DNA of 64,000 bases from Deroplatys truncata. Taxonomy: Eukaryota > Arthropoda > Insecta > Mantodea > Mantidae. The DNA is taken from assembly GCA_030765065.1 (NCBI GenBank), contig CM060988.1, positions 175,811,065-175,875,064 of the forward strand. Reading direction: 5' to 3'. The position numbers were made by a program, and so were the translations under genes. Positions 56,658-64,000 of the stretch are shown piece after piece. The notes under the pieces were generated by a model. It did not search any database. It saw nothing but the letters and a program-made list of their open reading frames with translations, and was not told where the DNA came from. How positions within the stretch are numbered: position 1 is the first letter of the stretch; each line of letters opens with the position of its first letter.

Positions 56658-57589
56658 TGTTATTGTTCACTAATGGCACTGGGGATTAATTGATCTGCAT
56701 CATTTTCCCTCTGGCTTCACAATATAAAGTCTGTAAGTTATCAATTTTAAGGTCTTTGCATTTGGTGAGATGTTGTTTGTTCAGGATGACATCTTCTTCA
56801 CAGAGAGTGCACTTGCATGTAGGTAGGCATCCTATCTTGTAGAGGTGTTCTGCAAGGCAATCATGGCCAGTTGCCATCCTAAAGAAGGCCACTGCAGTCT
56901 CCCTTCGCATTTCTTGCATATCAACTCTATCTTTAATATTCTTATAATCTATCTTCATCAAGTCTCTGCTGTCTTTTGAAATGTTGTTTAATGTTATTTA
57001 ATTGTTTATTTATTTCGATTTGTCCTACAGGTTTTATTTGTTGTATTGCACCTTTCTTTGGTAATGATCCGCATGTTCATTGCCCAAAAGTCTGACCTGA
57101 GCTGGGATCCATTGTAAAGTGACATGATTTCTAGTTTCAACTGCTTTAATTAGGCTTCTTATTTCTTTAATACTTCTTGTTGTTTTATTATTTAATTTGC
57201 TATTCCATCTATGGTTGATTTCGAGTCTGATAAGATAACTAATTTTTGTTTTATGTATGGTCTATATAAAATGTTCTGTAATGCTGCTTTTATAGCTGTT
57301 AATTCTCCATTATAGTGGTTTGATGTTAGATATTGTGCAAAATGTTTACAGTATACTCCTGCACCAGCATTTTTTTTTTATTATTGATGGGAGATCCATG
57401 TATATATTCAGAGTCATTCTTTTTCTGGGTATCTTTCATTTTACATAGCTATTGCTATGGCTCTCATTTCATCTGGTATATTGTTTTGTTTGTGTATTTT
57501 GGGGAACAACGTAGTCCGCCTCCATATGGTGTTCCCTGGGTAATGCTAAATGGACTACAACACAGGAATGCTTCCCAAGCCAAAAAAGT
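56658..57589 (-). mobile_element. 5'-truncated I/Jockey-like retrotransposon (RNase H end), 12-bp TSD
   Basis: Flanked by TGCAGAGAAATT at 56646-56657 and 57590-57601. In reverse it encodes an RNase H domain and the ORF2 C-terminus (next entry). The 3' end has no clear poly(A); the last bases before the TSD read AACAATAACA. Confidence 0.75.
56686..57490 (-). pseudogene. Retrotransposon RNase H domain and C-terminal finger
   Basis: In reverse: NNKKNAGAGVYCKHF, HYNGELTAIKAALQN (catalytic Glu), KLVILSDSKSTIDGI (Asp), VTLQWIPAQVRLLGNEHAD (Asp), then, from 56961, MRRETAVAFFRMATGHDCLA, HLYKIGCLPTCKCTLCEED and HLTKC. This is the RNase H and CX2C...H...C tail found at the end of ORF2 in I/Jockey elements. 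The IPAH.GI.GNE histidine is Gln here. Stops occur between the RNase H and the final 91-codon open frame. Confidence 0.72.
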
Positions 57590-58130
57590 TGCAGAGAAAT
57601 TATTGTAACCCATTATTGTAACAATTCAATTTAGCAACAAAATGTGTTTGCTCAGATTCACATATAACTAACTGAATTCTTATGAAAGCATTTATCAGGC
57701 TATGCGCAGGCACTGTAGTTCATTTCCAGTTTCTGGTATAAGCCGTCAGCATACTCCCTGCATGTGTTGAGAAAATATTACTTTCAAGAGTAACATGATT
57801 GAAAATCCTCTGCCACTGTGGAGGAACATAAACGTGGAAAGTGGGGAGAAGACAATTGTGTTAGATGTTTTTAACACATTTTGTGAAAAGTAACCACTTT
57901 TATTAGTTGATAATGAATGGTTAGCTGTTGTTTAGCAATAACTGAAATTTGGCGTTAGTGATGCAGAATTGTTTGCATCAAGTGTTTCTGTGGTAACTTC
58001 TAACCTATAGTGCTCAGCATTTTCTTAACTCACTGACTCATAAAAGGTTAAAGCAAAAGTGGTATACTGATATTAGTCATTAAATGAATGATTTTTAAAG
58101 CCTAAAGTCAAGAGCAGTCTAATCCAGTAC

Positions 58131-58266
58131 TTTAAAATAAAGAGAGTTGAAGGTTGTTACACTACATCACTAAAATATTCTTACTTGAAACTGTCTCCCG
58201 AAACGCGTTCAAGTAAGAATATTTTAGTGATGTAGTGTAACAACCTTCAACTCTCTTTATTTTAAA
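58131..58266. repeat. Perfect 59-bp inverted repeat with 18-bp loop
   Basis: Left arm 58131-58189 and right arm 58208-58266 are exact reverse complements. The loop holds CTCCCGAAACGCG, the conserved end of the hammerhead-like core seen in PLE tails. The right arm and the 48 bp after it follow the PLE tail at 63046-63150 (GTGATGTAGTGTAAC, CAACTC, CACATCACTGTTACTAGCTT). Confidence 0.93.
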
Positions 58267-58314
58267 TTATGACACATCACTGTTACTAGCTTCTAAATCT
58301 TCAAAATTAGTCAT
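58134..58314 (+). mobile_element. Minimal PLE-tail insertion, 14-bp TSD
   Basis: The insert containing the palindrome is flanked by TAATCCAGTACTTT at 58120-58133 and 58315-58328 and interrupts repeat B. Its content is only the PLE terminal region in head-to-head copies, so it looks like an extreme 5'-truncated PLE. Confidence 0.6.
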
Positions 58315-58814
58315 TAATCCAGTACTTTTAATTACAGAAGGAATAGTAGATAGACACAGCTGCTGAACTACTCAGGTACCACTTTCATTTGTCTGCCTTT
58401 AGTAATGTGTTAGAAGTTTAGGATGCAAGGCAATATATAGGAATAAGACACACCAGTGGGTACTTGGTCCCCGTTATATGTCCACATGATGCTGGCATGT
58501 GCTCGGCGGAGTGATGCATTAAAGTTTGTCTACTTCTACTTTGAAATAGTTATGGATTTTTTTACCTCCGAACATGTTTCAGGGATTGTTACTCTCATCA
58601 TCACAGAGAATTCTAGCAGTTGTTTCATATATGGCTACCTTTAGTAATTTCTAGTGAAGAGTCTAATATACACAATATGGATCTAATATGCTGTACCCAG
58701 GAATTAGAATGATAAAATTTAAATTTGACTAAGTCTTCTTTCTCGTTTCTGGGACCCAGGAAAGGTTCCCATTAATTGCGATCACTTCACATTATAATAC
58801 ACGTATTTTAAATT

Positions 58815-59145
58815 AAGGGCACTGGGGTGGCGCAGCAGTTTAATTTCAGGCATTTCATACTGAGGGTCCAAGGTTCCATTCCCAGCTCTGGAAAGGCGAT
58901 TTTAAGTTGGCCGTATCCTCGCCTTAAAACTCTGACTTGCTCATGTAAAGTATTTTCAATGTCCAACATGGTCCAGAGTCCACAATAAGAGCTGTAGGTC
59001 CTCTCATTCCACCACCATCCTCATCATCACCTTATCATCAGAGGAAATGGATCCCACCAAAGGGGACCTCCACCTCAGAAACGGATCCAGTCATTGCTTG
59101 ATAGAATGAGGTAGCTCCCAAAGGTCATAGGCCATTATAATTCTG
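58815..59145 (+). mobile_element. tRNA-derived SINE, family 4
   Basis: GGGGTGGCGCAGCAGTTTAA (box A), CCAAGGTTCCATTCCCAGC (box B), GCCGTATCCTCGCCTTAAAA, then ATCATCACCTTATCATCAG, GGGGACCTCCACCTCAGAAA and GATCCAGTCATTGC. Pairs with the reversed copy at 51005-51440. Confidence 0.75.
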
Positions 59146-59744
59146 GTTTACATCCTAGGTTATTTGGAACCATCCTTTATTGTTCATATGCTTTTGCAAC
59201 CTTTGTTTCTTATTATACGCATTATTTGTACTATCTGCATTTCTTATTAAATATGTTCCTTATTTATTGCTCAATGCAAGTAAATATGTACTCACTACTT
59301 GATGCCAATTGTTGTCAAAATCTTGATAACAATACAATACTACTAAAAGAAATAATGCCATAGAAGTCCACTCTAAGGCCACATGACAGTAAGGCAAAAA
59401 ACTCAAAAGTACCTATAAGAATTAAAATGGCAACTACTAACATAAAATTTTTCAAATAAACTGGTTTTGTTTAATAGAATTTGGTACAGGAGTTAGAAAC
59501 TGTGATGCATTTTGAATTAGATAATAGTTTCCGAGTTGGAATTTATAACATTAAAATCATTGGTCATGTTTCAAGGCTTGTTTACATCTCGTCAATGTTC
59601 TCCAACTGGTGCAGTATTTTTCCCAAAGATTTTGGAAGAGGTTGGATTTGATGTGATTGGTGCTTGTGTTACTTTGAACCTACTGTACATCCAACAAAAA
59701 TCAGTTCAGTTCACCATGTAAATAGAATAAAACAACATTTTACC
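59146..59744. other. ADAM10 intron without clear features
   Basis: May include diverged PLE sequence near 59495-59540 (GTTAGAAACTGTGATGCATT resembles the PLE tail in reverse). No gene supported. Confidence 0.3.
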
Positions 59745-59985
59745 TTTCCTAGAGTTGAAAATAATCAGAGAATGCTAATCACCTAACCTTTGAAATTTAC
59801 CATAAACCAACCCAGTTGACAACTACATAAAAAACAATGGTTACAAGCTCATAATGCACAAATGTGCAGGATTGAACAGTTTAACCCACAGATTGGCTTT
59901 CACAGCATTAACCCCTGCAAGGATACCCAATGAGGCGAAGTGAGGTGTTGAAACTCGTCCTCTTGGAATAGGAATAAAAATAAGA
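59745..59985 (+). pseudogene. PLE reverse transcriptase fragment
   Basis: Across frame changes: LELKIIRE (the FLDL.I motif), LTFEIYHKPTQLTTT, then HKCAGLNSLTHRLAFTALTP and ARIPNEAK. The F.IYRKPT.TD...HP..HK.A...S..HRL pattern is the conserved late RT region of Penelope-like elements. Confidence 0.65.
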
Positions 59986-60239
59986 TAAAACATATTTTGT
60001 TACTATACAAATGCAGATGAGGAAATAATTATAATAATAAATGATGGAATAATTCTCTTGTTAGGAAAATTGCCCAAAGCAAGGAGCAAATAGAAATTGA
60101 AGCTCTTGGTGGAAACAAAGTTAAAGTAAATGGAAACATTATACATTAACCCAGAATAATACTCAGGTCCCAATCAAGTCAGAATATTACGTTGTTGATC
60201 AATTGCATAGGAATAAAAAGAAAAAGAAAAAGAAATGTT
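59986..60239. other. Probable PLE-derived or unassigned sequence
   Basis: No recognisable motif between the RT fragment and the tRNA-like segment. Confidence 0.3.
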
Positions 60240-60305
60240 ACTGTGGGGCACAAACCTCTGACCACATATTACAGTGCCTTAAACCGCTCGGCCACCCTAA
60301 CACAT
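60240..60305 (-). mobile_element. tRNA-Leu/Ser-like SINE head or tRNA pseudogene
   Basis: In reverse: GGTGGCCGAGCGGTTTAAGG, an excellent A box of a Leu/Ser tRNA, and about 35 bases later GAGGTTTGTGCCCCA, a degraded B box. The acceptor stem does not close, so it is not a functional tRNA. Confidence 0.45.
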
Positions 60306-60689
60306 GATAGTTACAGCATTGTCTGATTTCATTAACTGCATAACATTGTGAGTGAATTTTTTTTAACATAATAAAAGGGTAAATTGCATATATCTACATT
60401 CAAACGAAACCCATCAGCATCTGAACATGCTCTCACACCGCTTGCTTCAGTTGGGCCCTCCCCATCCTTTACCACAATTCTATTGAATGCAGAACAAGCA
60501 TTTTACCTGCAATCCTTGGTTTTGATAGGTTAGCTACTCCTATTGTCCTTTAGACCACATGGCCATAAATTCTGATGTCAAAACCAAGTAGTTTCCAGTT
60601 ATTTAGCAGTTGGTTAAATTGGTTATTTAAAAGTGCTGCACACGATGTCATATCATATCCATATTGGTGAAGAAGTTAAAAGAAGAAGA

Positions 60690-60893
60690 TATTAAAATTG
60701 AATATTAACACATATCTGCAGCATTAAACAACAGCTTTGGCCCACAACTAATACAACTAATAGATAAGAAAATCAAAAAAGTTCAAACAACAGAGACAAA
60801 TCATAGACAGCACAAAACTAAGTCAAACAAAAGAAAAACCAATTTCAAGAAATTAACATACCATCCAGGACTATATCACAAATTCCAAAGCAT
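60690..60893 (+). pseudogene. PLE reverse transcriptase thumb fragment
   Basis: The plus frame NNSFGPQLIQLIDKKIKKVQ ... KLTYHPGLYHKFQSMF corresponds to NG.N..LI..LI.KK and YHP...KF..IF in the PLE at 54503. Cut at 60893 by a repeat A copy. Confidence 0.55.
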
Positions 60894-60894
60894 G

Positions 60895-61280
60895 TTTGAT
60901 TCACATGACTTTCTCTACTCTCTTATCATTTATTAACAGGTATAAAAACTATTCTTATGGAACCTTATTTTTCTATCTACTTAATTTTAATTGAGGCAAA
61001 CTTTTGCAGAAGTAGCTACTTTATACACTTCGTTATAAATGCAACGGGAATGACAATAGTCACATATTTAAGAACTGGATGCTATATGCTGGCCTTTAAA
61101 CTCTTTCCATGCAACCACATGATACAACTGAATGTGGACAGAACCTTAAAAGAATGACAATGAATTGAACAATTCAAACTCTATCTATCCACAAATGGGC
61201 ATTTCAGAAATGGCTGATGCCACAAAAAATTTATTTGAAATAAACTGTGTGTTTAAAGTGATCTACATTTGAAAATGAAT
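60895..61280 (+). repeat. Repeat A partial copy
   Basis: GATTCACATGACTTTCTCTA, GAGGCAAACTTTTGCAGAAG, CACTTCGTTATAAATGCAAC, ATGCTATATGCTGGCCTTTA, ending AAAGTGATCTACATTT. Confidence 0.7.
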
Positions 61281-61317
61281 GAGGAGTAGGAAAACTTATT
61301 TACACTCTTTGCTTAAG

Positions 61318-61882
61318 TAGAATTACCTGGACATGTTTCGATAGTCCCTTGGGCATATAACAAATTCAAGAAAATTTTCAATGATAGCAATGTGGCACTC
61401 ATCCCTGAGAATAAATTCAGCATAAAATTCCTCATAAATGCAAACCAAAAAGAAAAAAATGCCAGCTCATAAAAAAATCCGGGATTTATAGAATAGATTG
61501 CAAGGATTGTGAACAAATCTATATTGGTCAAACTAAGCGTAACATAGAAACGAGGCTTAAGGAACATTTTCAAAACTTCAAATCCAGGGAAGAAGAAAAA
61601 TCAGCAGTTGCAGTACATTTTTGGATACAGGGACATGAAATTGAGGACACAGTATCACTTATCAAGCACGCACAAAAATCTATGGAATTACACATTTGGG
61701 AGAAAATATTTCTTTGGAAATTTCGTTCAAGGTTAATGAATTTTGACATCCCTATGGACAAAAATTTGATTACTAAAGTTGTAGAACCACCACTAGAGGG
61801 ACAAAGAGACATCTGTAACCATCAGAGGAAAGCCAACCAGTTGCAATCAGCTGACGATGAGGAAGTGATTCCTCGAAACTAG
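61318..61882 (+). pseudogene. PLE RT end plus GIY-YIG endonuclease
   Basis: VPWAYNKFKKIFNDSNVAL, IPENKFSIKFLINANQKEK, a stop, then in a new frame from 61481 an uninterrupted GIYRIDCKDCEQIYIGQTKR ... TRLKEHFQNFKS ... HIWEKIFLWKF ... NFDIPMDKN ... SADDEEVIPRN to TAG at 61882. GIY and YIG, the downstream Arg and the HIWEK Glu are the catalytic set of the PLE endonuclease, which nicks the target DNA. The CX2C pair (CKDC) before YIG is typical of Penelope-type enzymes. The endonuclease frame of about 134 codons is intact; the RT before it is broken. Confidence 0.82.
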
Positions 61883-61885
61883 TTC
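61851..61885 (+). ncRNA. Hammerhead ribozyme-like motif overlapping PLE stop codon
   Basis: CTGACGA, T, GAGG, 8-base loop, CCTC, GAAAC, then TAGTTC. ACTAGT is palindromic and would form only a minimal stem III, with TTC as the possible cleavage triplet. The same bases encode ADDEEVIPRN-stop. Core, stem II and position agree with the copy at 55103. Confidence 0.5.
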
Positions 61886-62440
61886 TGAGGTATTGAACCT
61901 ATTTTAGTGAAATTGTATTTGCAACCACTTTTATATATTACATATCTTATTATTTGTCATAGTACCACTTTCAAGTGTTCCTTATTTTAGTTTCTGCTCT
62001 TTGTTTTCGTTGCTTACATTTTAAACTTTTCATTACGCCTAGTAAGAGAGGTTGAAGAATAATCTCTTGGAAGAATAGAGTATAGAAGATGAGTAGGAAA
62101 AGCCATGTGAATGCACACATCAGGTTGTTTTTTTCAGTGGCTGTTGCATATGAGGACAATATTATATTTGTTATTGGTGAGTTATTCCCAAGATGGTCCT
62201 TTTGTATATTTTCACTGAAATGCTTAGTGAAAGCAACTAAAAGCGATACACACTTGCTTAAGTTTCAATGAAACAGTAAAAACAAATTTCTGATTTGATA
62301 CATTCACATGACTTTCTCTACCCTCTATAGTTTATTAGTGCTATTCTTACTAATGCAGTTAATGCACTGTGTATTTTTAACTTCACCAAGTATATCATTA
62401 TTTTCACTCATAGAACCAGCAATCACTTCTTAATATTAAA
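61883..62440. other. PLE 3' flank and short repeat A fragments
   Basis: Short pieces of repeat A are visible at about 62035-62140 (minus; GAGTAGGAAAAGCCATGTGA) and 62285-62350 (plus; TTCACATGACTTTCTCTACC). No gene. Confidence 0.4.
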
Positions 62441-62446
62441 ATTAAA

Positions 62447-62992
62447 AGCTGGTTACGAGCACAGGACCCGACTTCTGGTTCACTTTTGATTCATCTTCAT
62501 CACGGTGTTAAAGTGCTTACCTCGAAGATGACCTTAGAGTTGGGGGAACATGTGAAAATCACTTGGGAAAAGATCTGGTGAATATGGAGGATGCGAGAAA
62601 ACTTCCCAGTTGAATCTTCTGAGCTCCGCCTGGGTCAAGATTCAACTTGGAAGTTTTCTCATATCCTCCGTATTCACCGGAGCTTGCCCCAAGTGATTTT
62701 CACATGATCCTCCAACTCAAAGGTAAGCACTTCTAACACCAATGATGAAGTCAAATCAGTGAACAGCTGGTTGCGAGCACAGGACCCGACCTGATACAAC
62801 ACTGGCTTGGAAAAACTTGTGCCACGTCCCCAAGAATGCTTGGAAAAAATGCTGACTATGTAGAACAGTAACAGGAGGATTGTACAATATAAATAAAATT
62901 AATTCAACATGATCAATTGTGTGTAATGTTTTTTTATAAAATAGGGAAACTTACTTGTTGGACGCCCCTCATATATTACATTTGACGAAACC
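62447..62992 (+). mobile_element. Mariner 3' fragment with internal head-to-head duplication
   Basis: The plus strand at about 62660-62865 encodes YSPELAPSDFHMILQLKGKH ... SVNSWLRAQDPT ... LEKLVPRPQECLEKNADYVE, the region from the third catalytic Asp to the C-terminus of a mariner transposase. The ~62495-62620 segment is an inverted copy of ~62630-62745 (SHPPYSPDL and SDFHMFPQL in reverse). Copies of GAGCACAGGACCCGAC flank it in direct orientation at about 62458 and 62778. A rearranged, inactive remnant. Confidence 0.6.
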
Positions 62993-63019
62993 ATAATTTC
63001 TGTAAAGAATTATTACGGC

Positions 63020-63150
63020 GAATAAAGAATTGAATTGAAACCGTTTCCCGAAACATGTTAAGTGAATAAACTTAAGTGATGTTAATGTAACTAATTCCAA
63101 CTCACCTTAAGTAAACTCAAAAACACATTAGTGTTTCTAGCTTCTTTTTC
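63020..63150 (+). mobile_element. PLE tail fragment
   Basis: CCGTTTCCCGAAACATGTTA, then AAACTTAAGTGATGTTAATG, CCAACTCACCTTAAGTAAAC and CACATTAGTGTTTCTAGCTT. The second half of a hammerhead-like core (stem II 3' strand, GAAAC, ACATGT) without its CTGATGA half. Same tail as at 58208-58300 and 46830-46905. Confidence 0.55.
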
Positions 63151-63578
63151 ACATATTAATCAAGTTAGAACGTTGATTGCCCTGGCATGTGGCATCATCC
63201 ATCTTTGCTTTTTAGAAACCTGCGTTAGGCTGCATCCCCTATAAATATCTTCATATTTCAAAGCATTTTTCTCCAATCTAGGAATGAGTTTATCAGCTTT
63301 ATTAATGTATTCATAGAGACCAAACTGTGATTTTAAGGGTAACGTTTACACCTCTTCCATCCAATATATTGCAAATGTAAGAAGACCTGTGGTTCTCAAC
63401 TTTAATATTTAGGAATAAAAACACATTGTTACACAAATTTTGAAGAGTTTTGCAGCTGTGAGCAGGGTATAGAGCATTCTAATATTGAACCAGTCCTTGC
63501 TTTTCTACACATTTTGGAGTAAACACACCATTACCTTCAAATGCATATGATGCAAAAAATCAAGTAAAATTAACTTAC
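63151..63578. other. ADAM10 intron; possible unassigned coding relic on minus strand
   Basis: The minus strand between about 63450 and 63170 reads SQFGLYEYINKADKLIPRLE and a following KYEDIYRGCSLTQVSKKQ with few stops. I do not recognise it; it may be a decayed transposase or gene fragment. Confidence 0.25.
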
Positions 63579-63743
63579 CATTCTTCTGAAAGTGTTCATT
63601 GGTCTGCGCAGTGTTTCACTGAATCTTCTTGCTGGAGGTTTCTTGGGATTTGATGAAGGAGTATGTACTGCGCAGCATTTTATGAAGAGTCCCATGAATA
63701 TTATGAACGCAATGCCCATAAGCAGAACAGCCCACCAGTACTC
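63579..63743 (-). CDS. ADAM10: ADAM10/Kuzbanian exon: transmembrane helix and juxtamembrane tail
   Basis: This 55-codon exon encodes a tryptophan-led hydrophobic helix ([10 protein letters not shown] followed by more aliphatic residues) and then a cytoplasmic [10 protein letters not shown] segment. Both are hallmarks of ADAM10, the membrane-anchored zinc metalloprotease that sheds Notch and other ectodomains at the cell surface. The rest is basic (ARR, LRRP, RRM), resembling the ER-retention and SH3-binding tail of ADAM10. On the minus strand the exon is bounded by a TTACAG acceptor just above 63743 and a GTAAGT donor below 63579. It ends in phase 0 and joins the next exon in frame. The catalytic HExxH and disintegrin parts must lie beyond 64000. 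The family call is firm; the insect name would be kuzbanian (kuz). Confidence 0.88.
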
Positions 63744-63784
63744 CTGTAACAGTACAACGATAATGAGTATGCCTAGAGCTATTA

Positions 63785-64000
63785 AATTCACATGGTTTTC
63801 TCTAACCATTATTGTTTATTTTTATATAGCCTCTGAAAGCTATTCTTACAAAAGCTCATTTTTTCTAACTACATCATGTTAATTGAGATAAACATTTACA
63901 GAAATAGTTTCATCATATTTCGTTGTATGCAGAGGTGACTGAATCAATATTCAAATGTTTAAAATAGGGACACTATATGCTGGCCTTGAATTCCATGCTC
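63785..64000 (+). repeat. Repeat A copy, cut by window end
   Basis: TTCACATGGTTTTCTCTAAC, CATTATTGTTTATTTTTATA, TTAATTGAGATAAACATTTA, CACTATATGCTGGCC. It lies only about 40 bp upstream (gene sense) of the ADAM10 exon acceptor at 63743. Confidence 0.7.

Larger units (their letters stand above)
56488..58552. mobile_element. Repeat B, copy 2, carrying two nested insertions
   Basis: Collinear with 40446-41347: TTCACTTTAAGTTGAAAGGA at the left, GCTGGTGGGCAAACTATAAC, CTCTGCCACTGTGGAGGAAC, TGGTATACTGATATTAGTCA, ATGTGCTCGGCGGAGTGATG, then a degraded right TIR. It is split by a retrotransposon (56658-57589) and a hairpin (58134-58314), each with its own target duplication. Confidence 0.8.

Noticed and set aside
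63170-63450. Additional ADAM10 exon on the minus strand
   Set aside because: The reading frame is partly open but lacks splice signals and does not fit between the exons, whose phases already join directly.
1-64000. CRISPR array, operon or prophage
   Set aside because: No regularly spaced short repeats with unique spacers, no compact co-directional genes; exons and transposons show eukaryotic DNA. The 150-bp and 45-bp tandem repeats have no spacers.

Overview
The window reads as nuclear DNA of an arthropod, most likely an insect with a large, transposon-rich genome. It is AT-rich, has almost no long open reading frames, shows intron-exon structure, and carries mariner, Penelope-like, I/Jockey-like and tRNA-SINE remnants. 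A polyneopteran (cockroach, termite, stick insect or orthopteran type) would fit, but that is inference.

One host gene is recognisable: the 3' end of an ADAM10/Kuzbanian-type transmembrane metalloprotease on the minus strand. Three coding exons (63579-63743, 52972-53092, 46613-46716) encode the transmembrane helix, the conserved juxtamembrane [10 protein letters not shown] segment and a Gly/Pro-rich cytoplasmic tail. Splice sites and codon phases agree across all three. The introns are about 10.5 and 6.3 kb and are packed with transposons. Everything below about 46.6 kb is 3' UTR or downstream sequence.

Layout. 1-2.75 kb: a decayed I/Jockey-superfamily retrotransposon (minus) whose ORF1 tail runs in frame into the ORF2 linker with no endonuclease between them, abutting a second ORF1 fragment. 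4.1-26 kb: many copies of one ~0.85-0.95 kb non-coding repeat family with ACTTTCTCTAC ends (called repeat A here), tRNA-derived SINEs, two Tc1/mariner-type remnants, a GC-rich 150/155-bp satellite at 18.2-20.2 kb and two LTR-like leaders. 27.8-31 kb: a hAT remnant split by a 5'-truncated non-LTR element with an intact 239-codon ORF, then a nearly complete DD34D mariner. 32.6-46 kb: a retrocopy-like pseudogene, TIR elements, diverged tandem repeats and long stretches with nothing recognisable. 46.6-64 kb: the ADAM10 exons among Penelope-like element (PLE) fragments, more mariners, SINEs and nested insertions.

The most interesting signals are hammerhead-ribozyme-like motifs in the PLE tails, two of which overlap the end of the PLE reading frame; a 59-bp perfect palindrome that looks like a minimal PLE insertion; and nested insertions dated by clean target-site duplications (PLE inside repeat A, repeat A inside that PLE, SINE inside repeat A, retrotransposon and PLE hairpin inside a second TIR element). 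No functional RNA gene, CRISPR array or bacterial-type operon was seen.
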